Source: Gemmataceae bacterium (lineage in GTDB: Bacteria; Planctomycetota; Planctomycetia; Gemmatales; Gemmataceae). Taken from it: 64,000 nucleotides of DNA. The notes beneath the pieces are model-generated. The model had not been told where the DNA came from. It worked only from the letters and a program-made list of their open reading frames with translations, and searched no databases. The translations under genes were made by a program, and so were the position numbers. Below are positions 1 to 8,353 of the stretch, piece after piece. The stretch's first letter is position 1. Every line of letters begins with the position of its first letter. The stretch is from contig JALHPZ010000008.1 in assembly GCA_022842245.1 (NCBI GenBank), positions 124,001-188,000 on the forward strand, in the 5' to 3' direction.

Positions 1-1232
1 ACGAGTTCAAGTGGGTCGTCTTCGATCTGAAGATGTGGCCGGGACAATCCGCCTATCTCGAAGTGCTCGACGAAGGCCCCGGCTATGCGGCCGTGCGTGA
101 ATTTCGGTTTTGCGATGCGCCCCCAAAGGACGGGGCGAAGGAATCGTGCGATCCGGTTCCGGAGATTCCCAGGAACGACAAGCGGATCGTGGAACTGGAA
201 TCGAAGCTGGCGGGTTGGGCGCGCTTGCGTGCCGCCGCAATGGTCGAGGGCACCGGTCGGAACGAACGCGTTTTCATCCGCGGCAATCCGAAGACGCCCG
301 GCCCGGAAGTCGAACGGCGGTTCCTCGAAGCGCTGGCCGAAGGGAAGCTAAAGTCCCCGGAGACCGGCAGCGGGCGCAAGGAACTGGCCGAGGCGCTCGT
401 CGATCCGAAGAATCCGCTCGTGGCGCGGGTGTTCGTGAACCGTGTCTGGCAGCATTACTTCGGTGTCGGACTCGTGCCTTCGCCCGATGATTTCGGCCAA
501 CTCGGCATGCCGCCGACGCACCCCGAATTGCTGGACGCGCTCGCGGCCGAGTTCGTGCGAGATGGCTGGAACGTGAAGAAACTGCACCGGAAGATCCTGT
601 TGAGCGAAACCTACCGCCAGTCGGCGCTGCCGCATCCGGACACGGCCGCGAAGATGGCGACGGCCGATCCGCAGAACAAGCTGCTCCACCGCGCGAACGT
701 CAAACGGCTGGAAGCCGAAACGATTCGCGATGCGATGCTGGCGGTGTCCGGCCGTTTGAATCCGACGCTCGGCGGCCCCGGCGTGATGCCGCACCTGACG
801 GAATTCACCATCGGCCGCGGTCGACCCGGTGCCAGCGGACCCGTCGATGGCGACGGACGCCGCAGCCTTTACCTGCAAGTCCGCCGGAACTTCATCAACC
901 CGTTCTTCTCCGCGTTCGATTTCCCGACGCCGTTCACGGCCATCGGCCGGCGAAGCGTGTCAAACGTGCCGGCCCAGGCGCTCGTGATGCTGAACAATCC
1001 GTTCGTCGTTGCGGAAGCCGAGCGTTGGGCCAAAGACGAGTTGAAATCGCCCGACCACGCGCGGATCGGTCGAATGTATCGCAAGGCCTACGGCCGCGCG
1101 GTCACGCCGGCGGAACGCACGGCGGCGGAGGAATTCCTCCGCGAGCAAATCCCGTCGATCGGCGAGGCCCGCGCCTGGTCGGAACTGGCGCACGCGCTGT
1201 TCAATGCAAAGGAATTCGTATTCGTGGAGTAG
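1..1232 (+). CDS. DUF1553 domain protein, C-terminal part (5' end outside window)
   Basis: The reading frame is open from base 3, so the true start lies upstream and only about 410 C-terminal residues are present. The region with LAEALVDPKNPLVARVFVNR, WQHYFG and LVPSPDDFG, followed by HPELLDALA and LSETYRQS, is the signature of DUF1553 (PSD1), which in planctomycetes follows DUF1549 and often a cytochrome c domain in large secreted proteins. The later stretch with PTPFTAIGRRSVSNVPAQAL and NNPFV also belongs to that family. Family proteins are usually 700-1100 residues, so more than half is missing here. The molecular role of the family is not established; a link to extracellular polymer use is commonly inferred. 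No DUF1501 partner follows directly; the next gene begins 66 bases downstream. Confidence 0.9.
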   Translation, partial: EFKWVVFDLKMWPGQSAYLEVLDEGPGYAAVREFRFCDAPPKDGAKESCDPVPEIPRNDKRIVELESKLAGWARLRAAAMVEGTGRNERVFIRGNPKTPGPEVERRFLEALAEGKLKSPETGSGRKELAEALVDPKNPLVARVFVNRVWQHYFGVGLVPSPDDFGQLGMPPTHPELLDALAAEFVRDGWNVKKLHRKILLSETYRQSALPHPDTAAKMATADPQNKLLHRANVKRLEAETIRDAMLAVSGRLNPTLGGPGVMPHLTEFTIGRGRPGASGPVDGDGRRSLYLQVRRNFINPFFSAFDFPTPFTAIGRRSVSNVPAQALVMLNNPFVVAEAERWAKDELKSPDHARIGRMYRKAYGRAVTPAERTAAEEFLREQIPSIGEARAWSELAHALFNAKEFVFVE

Positions 1233-1298
1233 CGGCGGCTGTTCGTTTTCCGGCGCGACGGTTAGATCAACGGTATCTTCGTCGTGGGGCCGACACGC

Positions 1299-1922
1299 AT
1301 GATCCTCGTCGCGTTCCTCAACACGCTCCGGCTTGCAAAGCTCATCGAGGGCGCACTCGCCACGGTGGGCGCGTTTCTCGTCGGCTACGTCCTCGTCACG
1401 CTGCTCGGCTGGTGGTTCGACAAATACCTCCTCAAGCGCAAGTCCCCGGAGTTGCTACACCGCGTCTGTCGCCTGCTAGGCGGGTTGATCCTTGCGATCC
1501 TCGTAGCGTTGATGCTCTTCGGAGGCGGGGGCGGCAGCGGCGACGGCACGGGCGACGGCGCGGGCGCGGGCAAGGCCTCGCCCGGCCCGGCGTCCGATGC
1601 CGAATCGACCGACCCGAAAGCCGTGGCGGCGAAGGTGACCCCGCCCGTCGAGGTGCGCGTCCGCGTGCTCGTCCTTGGCGGCACGGACGTGAAGGACCAA
1701 AAGTTCTACGTGGTGGACGACGACTCCGCGCCGCTCGCCTTCGCCGACGCCAAGGCCGCGATTCAAAGGAAGAAGGACGCGACGGCGAAATCGGTCGGCC
1801 TCGAAATCCGTTTCCCGGTGCAGAACGCCCTGCCGCGGGATCACCCCGCGGTCGCTCAACTGGCGCGCTGGGCCGGCGAGGTCGCGGGTCTTACCGTTTC
1901 CTTTCCGGCCGAGGCGCCCTGA
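1299..1922 (+). CDS. two-pass membrane protein of unknown function, partner of the downstream GTPase
   Basis: A 207-residue protein I do not recognise. Two hydrophobic segments (about residues 15-38 and 57-75) are followed by a Gly/Ala/Asp-rich linker (about 76-105) and a soluble C-terminal domain of about 100 residues containing RVRVLVLGG, FYVVDDD and LEIRFPVQN. The size and layout (membrane anchor, low-complexity linker, small alpha/beta domain) loosely recall ExbD/TolR-like proteins, but I see no decisive motif. I chose ATG 1299, which has a GGGG stretch at usual spacing; GTG 1284 in the same frame is the alternative. The GTPase gene starts six bases after the stop, so the two are probably co-transcribed and may form one membrane complex. 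Confidence 0.7.
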   Translation: MILVAFLNTLRLAKLIEGALATVGAFLVGYVLVTLLGWWFDKYLLKRKSPELLHRVCRLLGGLILAILVALMLFGGGGGSGDGTGDGAGAGKASPGPASDAESTDPKAVAAKVTPPVEVRVRVLVLGGTDVKDQKFYVVDDDSAPLAFADAKAAIQRKKDATAKSVGLEIRFPVQNALPRDHPAVAQLARWAGEVAGLTVSFPAEAP

Positions 1923-1928
1923 CGCGCC

Positions 1929-4211
1929 ATGCCCGCCTCGCCGCGAATCGTGTTCTTCGGCCTGCCGCTCACCGGCAAAACCGGCCTCCTGCATGCCTTC
2001 GCCGACCCGGAGGCGCCCTTTCCGCTCTCCAAGTACGGCGACGAACCCAAAGCCGACTTGTGTCGAACCACTCCCGACGGCATCGTGCTCTGCGATGTCG
2101 ACAGCCCCGCCGCGAAGGAATTGATCGACGATCCGAACCGGATCGATCGGGATGACCGTACGGCCGCCGCCGTGCGCGGGGCGAACGCCGTCGTCCTCGT
2201 CCTGGATGCGTCGGCCACCGACGACGCCACGCTCGGCCTGTTCCAGTCGTTCGCGACTTTTCTCGATGGCTTCGAGGGCGCCCGCCGCCGGAATCGCGAC
2301 GTTGGCGGACTGCCGGTCTTCCTCACGCTCACGAAATGCGATCGGCTCGCCCGCCCCGGCGACGGGCCGGACGAATGGCTGCGCCGGGTCGATGCGCGGA
2401 AGGCGACCGTACGCACCGCCTTCGAGGATTACCTCGCCGGTCGCGGTGGCGCTCCGTTCGCGTTCGGCAGCGTTGAGGTCCACGTCGCCGCGACGGCATT
2501 GCAATTCCCGAAAGAACCGCGATTCGACGCCCTTGATCCGCCATATGGTGTCGAAGATCTGCGCGACGCATGCCTCGCCGCCGCCACGGCACACCTACGG
2601 AGATCGGAAGGTTCGTATCGCCGGCTGCGCTGGACGCTCGCCGGAGCCGGTTCGATCGTCGGCGCGATGGGACTGGCGTTCGCGGTCCTCGTCGCGCTCG
2701 CGCCGAATCTTGACGACGATCGGCTCGGGAAGCGCGTGCGGGCCTACCGCGAACGGGAAGGACCGCCGGCGACACGCCTCGCCGATGCGAGGCTCGACCG
2801 GAACCGGAAGGAGTTGATTTCGATCCAGGCCGAAACCGGTTTCGACGCCCTGACCGAAGATCTCCGTCGGTTTGTCGTCGAGCGACTGGAAGAGTGCGAA
2901 CGGTATCAGCGGTATCGCGACCGATTCCACCCGCCAAGGATCGGGCCGGCCGAGGTGCGCACCTCGAAGGAACTGGAGCTGCTCGAATCGGAATTGAACG
3001 GAGATTTATCACCGCCTGTCGAGTATGCGGAAGAATGGGCCGAGACGGCGGCGGTGCGATTGTACCGGAAGTGGAGGGGCGACACGGAGCTTTTGCGATT
3101 GTCGCAATCCACTCTCCACGATTGGTATCGTGGACTGATCCGACGGGGCACGGCGCTGCTGGTGTCCACACCGCCGGATGGAAGCTGGCGAGCCTCGGCC
3201 GATCGCCTCGTCGCGGACGCCGCCATGCCGCCCTACGACGCCAACGCGGTTATTCCGGGATCGGTGAAGCTGTCGGTTCCCCGGGGCGCGCCGCTTCGTT
3301 TCGCCGTTGCTTTCGAGTTCGAGCGTGTCGAGCAGGCACGCGCCGATTGGGAGGACACGCAGTCTCGTGTCGTGGCCTTGCGTGACATTGCCAACGCTCT
3401 CGGGATGACCGGCGTGGCCAACGCTCCGCTCGTGTTCCCCGAACCGCCGGCCGATCCGAACGCAACGGCAGGTCTGGCGAATGCGGTTCTGGACAAGCTC
3501 CCGAACGTCAATGGGTCCGTGTCCCAATTCCCCGATCCGTCGCGGTCCGAGTTGCAGCGTCGGCTTCAGCTTGCCCACGAGGCCGGGGCGAAGCACGTCC
3601 GCGCGGTCGTCCGTGCCCGGCTCGGCAGCGAGAGCCGCGAGGCGTGGGCCGTCGCCGCGAAATGGTTCGACGAGCCGGACGCGAAGGCATGGGGGCGATT
3701 GCTGCGGAAAATCGGAACCTGGGGCGAGTTCGCGCCGGGCGATCCGCTCGCGGATGCGATCGCGTTCCTCCGGAAGGACGCCTTCGAGTCGGACCTGACG
3801 ACGCTGGAACTGACAGTGCCGAACGATTTGCGCGAACGCCGGCCCATCCCGCGTGGCCCGCTCGCCATTCGCGTCCGGCTCCCTAATGCAACCACGCGGG
3901 AATTGCCGTTCCGCTCCGTTGGCGAACCGACCGTGACCGCATCGGCGACGATCCATCGGTTCGTGCCCGACGGGCACGACGGCAAGCCTTGGTTCGCGCC
4001 GGGCGAACCGCTGACGGCGAGCCTGACGATGAAAACGGGCGACGCCGAGTTCGTGCTGGAATGGGACGGCGGCGCGGCCGTGTACGGCTTCGACGCGCTC
4101 GGCCGCGAACCGACGATGAAGGCGACCGCCGGCCCCCGCGAACGCGCGACCGGCGTGCGATTGACGGCGCCGAACCTCCCGCGATTGCCGACACTCCTTC
4201 GACCGAACTGA
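1929..4211 (+). CDS. membrane-associated P-loop GTPase of unknown function
   Basis: A 760-residue protein. The Walker A/G1 motif GLPLTGKTG is at residues 11-19 right at the N-terminus, and a G4-type TKCD motif occurs around residue 137 after a strand reading VFLTL. The G3 position appears as DVDSP and lacks the usual DxxG glycine. A single strong hydrophobic segment (GAGSIVGAMGLAFAVLVALA) lies near residues 239-258, after which about 500 residues have no recognised domain. An N-terminal GTPase, one membrane span and a long extracytoplasmic tail resembles the order in TssM/IcmF, but no other type VI secretion gene is nearby, so I do not assign that role. It lies six bases after the two-pass membrane protein. 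Nucleotide binding is well supported; the function is unknown. Confidence 0.75.
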   Translation: MPASPRIVFFGLPLTGKTGLLHAFADPEAPFPLSKYGDEPKADLCRTTPDGIVLCDVDSPAAKELIDDPNRIDRDDRTAAAVRGANAVVLVLDASATDDATLGLFQSFATFLDGFEGARRRNRDVGGLPVFLTLTKCDRLARPGDGPDEWLRRVDARKATVRTAFEDYLAGRGGAPFAFGSVEVHVAATALQFPKEPRFDALDPPYGVEDLRDACLAAATAHLRRSEGSYRRLRWTLAGAGSIVGAMGLAFAVLVALAPNLDDDRLGKRVRAYREREGPPATRLADARLDRNRKELISIQAETGFDALTEDLRRFVVERLEECERYQRYRDRFHPPRIGPAEVRTSKELELLESELNGDLSPPVEYAEEWAETAAVRLYRKWRGDTELLRLSQSTLHDWYRGLIRRGTALLVSTPPDGSWRASADRLVADAAMPPYDANAVIPGSVKLSVPRGAPLRFAVAFEFERVEQARADWEDTQSRVVALRDIANALGMTGVANAPLVFPEPPADPNATAGLANAVLDKLPNVNGSVSQFPDPSRSELQRRLQLAHEAGAKHVRAVVRARLGSESREAWAVAAKWFDEPDAKAWGRLLRKIGTWGEFAPGDPLADAIAFLRKDAFESDLTTLELTVPNDLRERRPIPRGPLAIRVRLPNATTRELPFRSVGEPTVTASATIHRFVPDGHDGKPWFAPGEPLTASLTMKTGDAEFVLEWDGGAAVYGFDALGREPTMKATAGPRERATGVRLTAPNLPRLPTLLRPN

Positions 4212-4227
4212 CACGGAACCCGAATCG

Positions 4228-5136
4228 ATGCACATTCGAGACATCTTCAGCGACCACAAGACGACCTTCAGCTTCGAGTTCTTCCCGCCGAAGACCGACG
4301 CGGCGTGGGAGGAACTCTTCGTCAATATCGCGTCGCTGCAATCGCTCGCCCCGTCGTTCGTGTCCGTCACCTACGGCGCCGGCGGCTCGACCCGCGACCG
4401 CACACACGACCTCGTCGTCCGCATCCAGAAGGAGACGAACCTCACGGCCGTGTCGCACCTGACGTGCGTCTGCCACTCAAGAGAAGAGATGGCCGCGATC
4501 CTGGACCGCTACGCCGCTTCGGGCATCGAAAACGTACTCGCGCTCGGCGGCGATCCGCCGAAGACGATCGCGAACTATGACCGGTCGAAGGACGGTTTCC
4601 AGTACGCGAATCAACTCGTGGAATTCATCCGATCGCGGCCGAACGTGCCGGACACTCGCGGCTTCGGCATCGGCGTCGCGGGCTTCCCCGAAGGGCACCC
4701 CGGCTGCCCGAACCGGCTCCTGGAAATGGATTACCTGAAGAAAAAGGTCGATGCCGGGGCCGACTACATCTGCACGCAGCTCTTCTTCGAAAACCGCGAT
4801 TACTATGACTTTCGCGAGCGGTGCGACCTGGCCGGGATCAAGGTGCCGATCGTCGTGGGGATCATGCCGATCACGAGCAAGGCGGGGATGACGCGCATGG
4901 CGGAACTGGCACTCGGGGCGCGCATCCCGGCGCGGCTGCTCAAGGCCGTGGGACGCTGTGAAAACGACGAAGCGGTCAGCCGAGTCGGCATCCACTGGGC
5001 CACGGAACAGTGCCGGGACCTGCTGGACAACAACGTCCGCGGCATCCACTTCTACACGCTGAACAAGTCCGACGCGACGCGAACCATTTACGAGAACCTC
5101 GGCGTCCGCGACTCCGCGGCGCTGCGCGCGGGGTAG
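4228..5136 (+). CDS. metF: methylenetetrahydrofolate reductase
   Basis: A 302-residue TIM-barrel flavoenzyme that reduces 5,10-methylenetetrahydrofolate to 5-methyltetrahydrofolate for methionine synthesis in the cytoplasm. FSFEFFPPKTD (about residues 12-22), VTYGAGGS (about 48-55), LALGGDPP (about 93-100), GVAGFPEGHP (about 150) and CTQLFFEN are classic MetF signatures. Length equals that of the bacterial enzyme, which has no C-terminal regulatory domain. It starts 16 bases after the GTPase stop and the ggt frame begins five bases after its own stop, so it may share a transcript with either neighbour, although no functional link is evident. No S-box or other methionine riboswitch is visible in the short upstream gap. 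Confidence 0.95.
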   Translation: MHIRDIFSDHKTTFSFEFFPPKTDAAWEELFVNIASLQSLAPSFVSVTYGAGGSTRDRTHDLVVRIQKETNLTAVSHLTCVCHSREEMAAILDRYAASGIENVLALGGDPPKTIANYDRSKDGFQYANQLVEFIRSRPNVPDTRGFGIGVAGFPEGHPGCPNRLLEMDYLKKKVDAGADYICTQLFFENRDYYDFRERCDLAGIKVPIVVGIMPITSKAGMTRMAELALGARIPARLLKAVGRCENDEAVSRVGIHWATEQCRDLLDNNVRGIHFYTLNKSDATRTIYENLGVRDSAALRAG

Positions 5137-5141
5137 CAACT

Positions 5142-6968
5142 ATGTCGAATCAAGATGCCTCGACCGACGTCCGAGATTTTCCTCCCTCCCCCCTTGAGGG
5201 GGAGGGCCGGGGTGGGGGGCGGTTGGTTCAAGAGACTAAGTTGGCGGCCCGCCGTACCCCCCACCCTAACCCTCCCCCTCAAGGGGGGAGGGGACAAAAC
5301 CCCGAACCGCATTTCAACCCGACTTCGATCTTTGCTAGCATCTTCGTTATTGCCTTTGCTTGCCTTCCCCTCGCCGCCCAGACTCCCCGCGCGCCGGTCG
5401 AAGGCAAGAACGGCATGGTCGTCTGCGTCTGCCCGATCGCGGCGGATGTCGGCGTCGGTGTGCTGAAGGCCGGCGGCAACGCGGTGGACGCGGCGATCGC
5501 GGTAGCCTTTGCGGAAGCGGTCACGTGGCCCGAGGCGGGGAACATCGGCGGCGGCGGGTTCATGCTTGTCGCTAACGGTTCGATGGCGACCTTCTTCGAT
5601 TACCGCGAGACGGCCCCGGCGCTCGCCACGAAGACGATGTTCGCCGACGGCAAGGTCGATTTCCGCTCGCATCAATCCGCTGGCGTGCCGGGTACCGTGC
5701 GCGGTATGGTACTCGCCCACAAGCGGTTCGGAACGAAACCGTGGAAGGACCTGCTGGCACCCGCAGTGAAACTCGCGGCCGGCTTTCCCGTCGACGCGCC
5801 CCTCGCCAAGCGAATCAACGATGTGATGAAGGACCCGAAGACGATGAACGCAGAGTTCAAACGTATCTTCGGCCGCGAGTGGAAGGCCGGCGACACGCTG
5901 AAACAGCTCGAACTCGCAAAGACGCTCGCCGGGATCGCGGATCACGGGGCCAACTGGTTCTACACGGGTCCACCGGCGGAACAACTCGAAGCCGAGATGA
6001 AGGCAGGTGGCGGCCTCATCCGCAAAGCCGACCTCGCGGCCTACGAAGCGAAGGAACGCAAGCCGCTCATCGGCACCTATCGCGGCTACGAGATCGTCGC
6101 GGCTCCGCCGCCCAGTTCCGGCGGCACCGCGATCCTCCAATCGCTGAACATGCTCGAACAGTTCGACCCCAAGAAACACCCGCGCCATTCGCCGGAGACG
6201 GTCCACCTGCTCGCCGAGGTCCAGCGGCGCGCCTTCCGCGACCGGGCCGAGTTCCTCGGCGACCCGGACTTCACGAAGATTCCCGCTCACCTGACGTCGA
6301 AGGACCACGCGAAGAAACTGGCCGCGACGATCGACCTCGCGAAAGCGACGAAGAGCGAATCGCTCGCGGGCGCCATCCCCATCGCCGAGAGCGGCGGCGA
6401 CACCACGCACTTCTCCATCGTGGACAAGAACGGCCTGTGCGTCTCGAACACCTACACGCTGGAAATGAACTTTGGCAGCCGGATCGTCGTGCGCGGCGCG
6501 GGCTTCATCCTGAACAACGAGATGACCGACTTCAACCCGATCCCCGGCACGACAACGCGCACGGGGAAGATCGGCACGAACGCGAACCTCGTCGCACCCG
6601 GCAAGCGGATGCTCAGCTCGATGACGCCGACGATCGTGCGCAAGGATGGCAAGCCGTACCTCGTGACCGGCAGCCCCGGCGGGCGGACGATCATCAACAC
6701 GGTCCTCTGCGTGCTGGTGAACACACTCGACTACGACATGACCGCGACGGAAGCGGTGGACGCACCGCGGCAGCACCATCAATGGTTCCCGGACCGGATG
6801 AGCTTGGAGAAAGGACCAAAGGATTTAGTTGAGAAGTTGAAGGCGATGGGCCACGCCGTGACCGAAGCGCGGCAGGGCGACGCGCACACGATCCGCATTG
6901 ATCCGAAAACGGTTCTGTTTCAAGGTGCTGCCGACATGCGACTCAACGGCAAGGCGAGCGGATATTGA
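5142..6968 (+). CDS. ggt: gamma-glutamyltransferase, with a palindromic repeat in the 5' coding region
   Basis: A 608-residue Ntn-hydrolase that transfers or hydrolyses gamma-glutamyl groups of glutathione-like peptides, normally in the periplasm. The autocatalytic threonine lies in GGDTTHFSIVD (about residue 426). GNIGGGGFML, FDYRETAP, SSMTPTIV and GSPGGRTIINT are family motifs, and the protein ends as the family does. The hydrophobic signal segment IFASIFVIAFACLPLAAQ begins only about 62 residues after ATG 5142. The codons between are largely made by an inverted repeat (5184-5295), read as PLEGEGRGGG and HPNPPPQGGRG. No ATG, GTG or TTG start was found just before the signal segment, so either translation starts at 5142 through the repeat or the original start was lost when it inserted. 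Confidence 0.9.
   Translation: MSNQDASTDVRDFPPSPLEGEGRGGGRLVQETKLAARRTPHPNPPPQGGRGQNPEPHFNPTSIFASIFVIAFACLPLAAQTPRAPVEGKNGMVVCVCPIAADVGVGVLKAGGNAVDAAIAVAFAEAVTWPEAGNIGGGGFMLVANGSMATFFDYRETAPALATKTMFADGKVDFRSHQSAGVPGTVRGMVLAHKRFGTKPWKDLLAPAVKLAAGFPVDAPLAKRINDVMKDPKTMNAEFKRIFGREWKAGDTLKQLELAKTLAGIADHGANWFYTGPPAEQLEAEMKAGGGLIRKADLAAYEAKERKPLIGTYRGYEIVAAPPPSSGGTAILQSLNMLEQFDPKKHPRHSPETVHLLAEVQRRAFRDRAEFLGDPDFTKIPAHLTSKDHAKKLAATIDLAKATKSESLAGAIPIAESGGDTTHFSIVDKNGLCVSNTYTLEMNFGSRIVVRGAGFILNNEMTDFNPIPGTTTRTGKIGTNANLVAPGKRMLSSMTPTIVRKDGKPYLVTGSPGGRTIINTVLCVLVNTLDYDMTATEAVDAPRQHHQWFPDRMSLEKGPKDLVEKLKAMGHAVTEARQGDAHTIRIDPKTVLFQGAADMRLNGKASGY
5184..5295. repeat. GC-rich palindromic repeat inside the ggt coding region
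   Basis: The left arm (about 5184-5222) and right arm (about 5254-5295) are near-perfect inverted copies of about 38 bases with core CCCCCCTTGAGGGGGAGG, joined by about 30 bases. Each arm is itself partly palindromic around TTGA/TCAA. The frame stays open through the whole element. Peptides of the type HPNPPPQGG are known from translated repeats in many bacterial genomes (general knowledge), which supports a dispersed REP-like element. Confidence 0.85.
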
Positions 6969-7051
6969 ATCGCGAATGGAAATCGCTTTCAATCGATGGC
7001 TCCTTGCCACTATGATTGGCGGGAGCCAACCCACCAGCCGGGAATCCCCTC

Positions 7052-8215
7052 ATGAATGCTCCGATCACCCGTCGCGACTTCTTCAAGGCGTCCGCCGTCG
7101 CCGGGGCCGCCCTCGCAATAGACGGTTCCGTTCCGGCTGCTTCACCGGGCCAGGCGAAGAGTTGCATCTTTCTCATGCTCACGGGCGGCCCGAGCCAGCT
7201 CGACACATGGGACCCGAAGCCGGTCGCGCCGTCGGACGTTCGCGGCCCGTTCTCGCCGATCCGCACGACCGTACCGGGAATGCACGTCTCGGAACTCTTC
7301 CCGAAGATGGCGGCGATGGCGGATAAGTTCAGCCTCATCCGCACGATGCACCACGAGTACGCGCCGATCCACGAGAACGGATTCCAGTTGTTGAATACCG
7401 GCCGGCGGTTTGGTGATGGAGAAGCGTGTCCAAGCGTCGGGAATGTGATGAACTTCCTCCGCGGCAGCAAGACGGAACGGGGAAACACCCGGCATTACGT
7501 GTCACCGAATACGACCGTGGAAACCGGACTCGATCTCGCGAAAGGTTTCGAACCCGGCTTCCTCGCCGACCGCGTCGAATTCCAGGAAGCCGGCACCGGC
7601 CGCAACTTCAGCAACGAATCCCCCGCCGACTGGTTGCGCACGTTTCATACCGACGCGCGCGACGAGCGATACACGATGACCGGCTTTGGCCAGAACTGCC
7701 TCCAGGCGATGCGGAGCGTGACGAAGGATCGCGGACGATTCGTGACCGTAAACATGTTCTCGACGGTGTTCGATCGGCCGTCGTGGGACTGCCACGCTTC
7801 GCCGGGATCGCTGCGCTGTTCGCTCTCCGACTACGCCGATTCAGTTGCACCGATCTTCGACGCGGCCTTCTCGTCTCTCATTCGCGATCTCGATGCCAGC
7901 GGCCGATTGAATGACACCCTCGTCGTCGCGGTCGGCGAGTTCGGTCGCACGCCGAAGCTGAACTGCCACGGCGGCCGCGATCACTGGGCGAACTGCTGGA
8001 CGGCCATCGTCGCCGGCGGCGGCACGCAGGGTGGCCGTGTGATCGGCACATCGGACGCAGTCGCCGGTGAGCCGAAGGACCGGCCGGTGCATTGCTCCGA
8101 ACTCGTCGCGACGATCTATCACGCCATGGGCGTTTCGAATGCGACGACGATTCCCGGCCCCGACGGGAAGCCGGTGCGCGTCGTCGACGCCGCGCCGGTG
8201 ATGGAACTGTTCTGA
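7052..8215 (+). CDS. DUF1501 domain protein, Tat-exported
   Basis: A 387-residue protein of the DUF1501 family, which has a sulfatase/alkaline-phosphatase-like fold by family knowledge. The start at ATG 7052 gives MNAPITRRDFFKASAVAGAA, a twin-arginine signal with the RRDFFK box. Family motifs are FLMLTGGPSQLDTWDPKP (about residues 43-60), the histidine stretch IRTMHHEY, VAVGEFGRTPKLN and GGRDHWANCW near the C-terminus. Members usually sit next to DUF1549/DUF1553 genes; here the DUF1553 gene is about 6 kb away. A palindrome (8221-8304) follows the stop. The biochemical substrate is unknown. Confidence 0.92.
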   Translation: MNAPITRRDFFKASAVAGAALAIDGSVPAASPGQAKSCIFLMLTGGPSQLDTWDPKPVAPSDVRGPFSPIRTTVPGMHVSELFPKMAAMADKFSLIRTMHHEYAPIHENGFQLLNTGRRFGDGEACPSVGNVMNFLRGSKTERGNTRHYVSPNTTVETGLDLAKGFEPGFLADRVEFQEAGTGRNFSNESPADWLRTFHTDARDERYTMTGFGQNCLQAMRSVTKDRGRFVTVNMFSTVFDRPSWDCHASPGSLRCSLSDYADSVAPIFDAAFSSLIRDLDASGRLNDTLVVAVGEFGRTPKLNCHGGRDHWANCWTAIVAGGGTQGGRVIGTSDAVAGEPKDRPVHCSELVATIYHAMGVSNATTIPGPDGKPVRVVDAAPVMELF

Positions 8216-8220
8216 GCCTC

Positions 8221-8304
8221 CATTTTGCGTTTTCCGTTTCTCGTTTTGCATTGGTCCGAACATGTCTGGACCAATGCAAAACGAGAAACGAAAAATGCAA
8301 AACG
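8221..8304. repeat. palindromic intergenic element, family A copy 1
   Basis: Two arms of about 37 bases (8221-8257 and 8268-8304) pair with only a few mismatches around a ten-base centre, GAACATGTCT. The inner arm sequence is TTTTGCATTGGTCC. A clearly related element lies at 29411-29488 with the same GATCCGAACATGT/GGACC core, so this is a repeat family and not a chance hairpin. It fills the gap between the DUF1501 and hydrolase genes. It lacks the GC stem and T-tract of an intrinsic terminator. Confidence 0.85.
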
Positions 8305-8353
8305 ACGAACCCGCCGCCCGCCATGTCCGCCTACTTTTCCCGAGGCTTCCGAG

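Noticed and set aside
1476-2594. Long minus-strand frame opposite the membrane protein and GTPase genes
   Set aside because: Arg/Gly/Ala-rich composition with no motif; it mirrors the codon use of the plus-strand genes that have clear features.
5088-6782. 564-codon minus-strand frame opposite ggt
   Set aside because: It has no domain and covers a gene with an intact family signature on the other strand.
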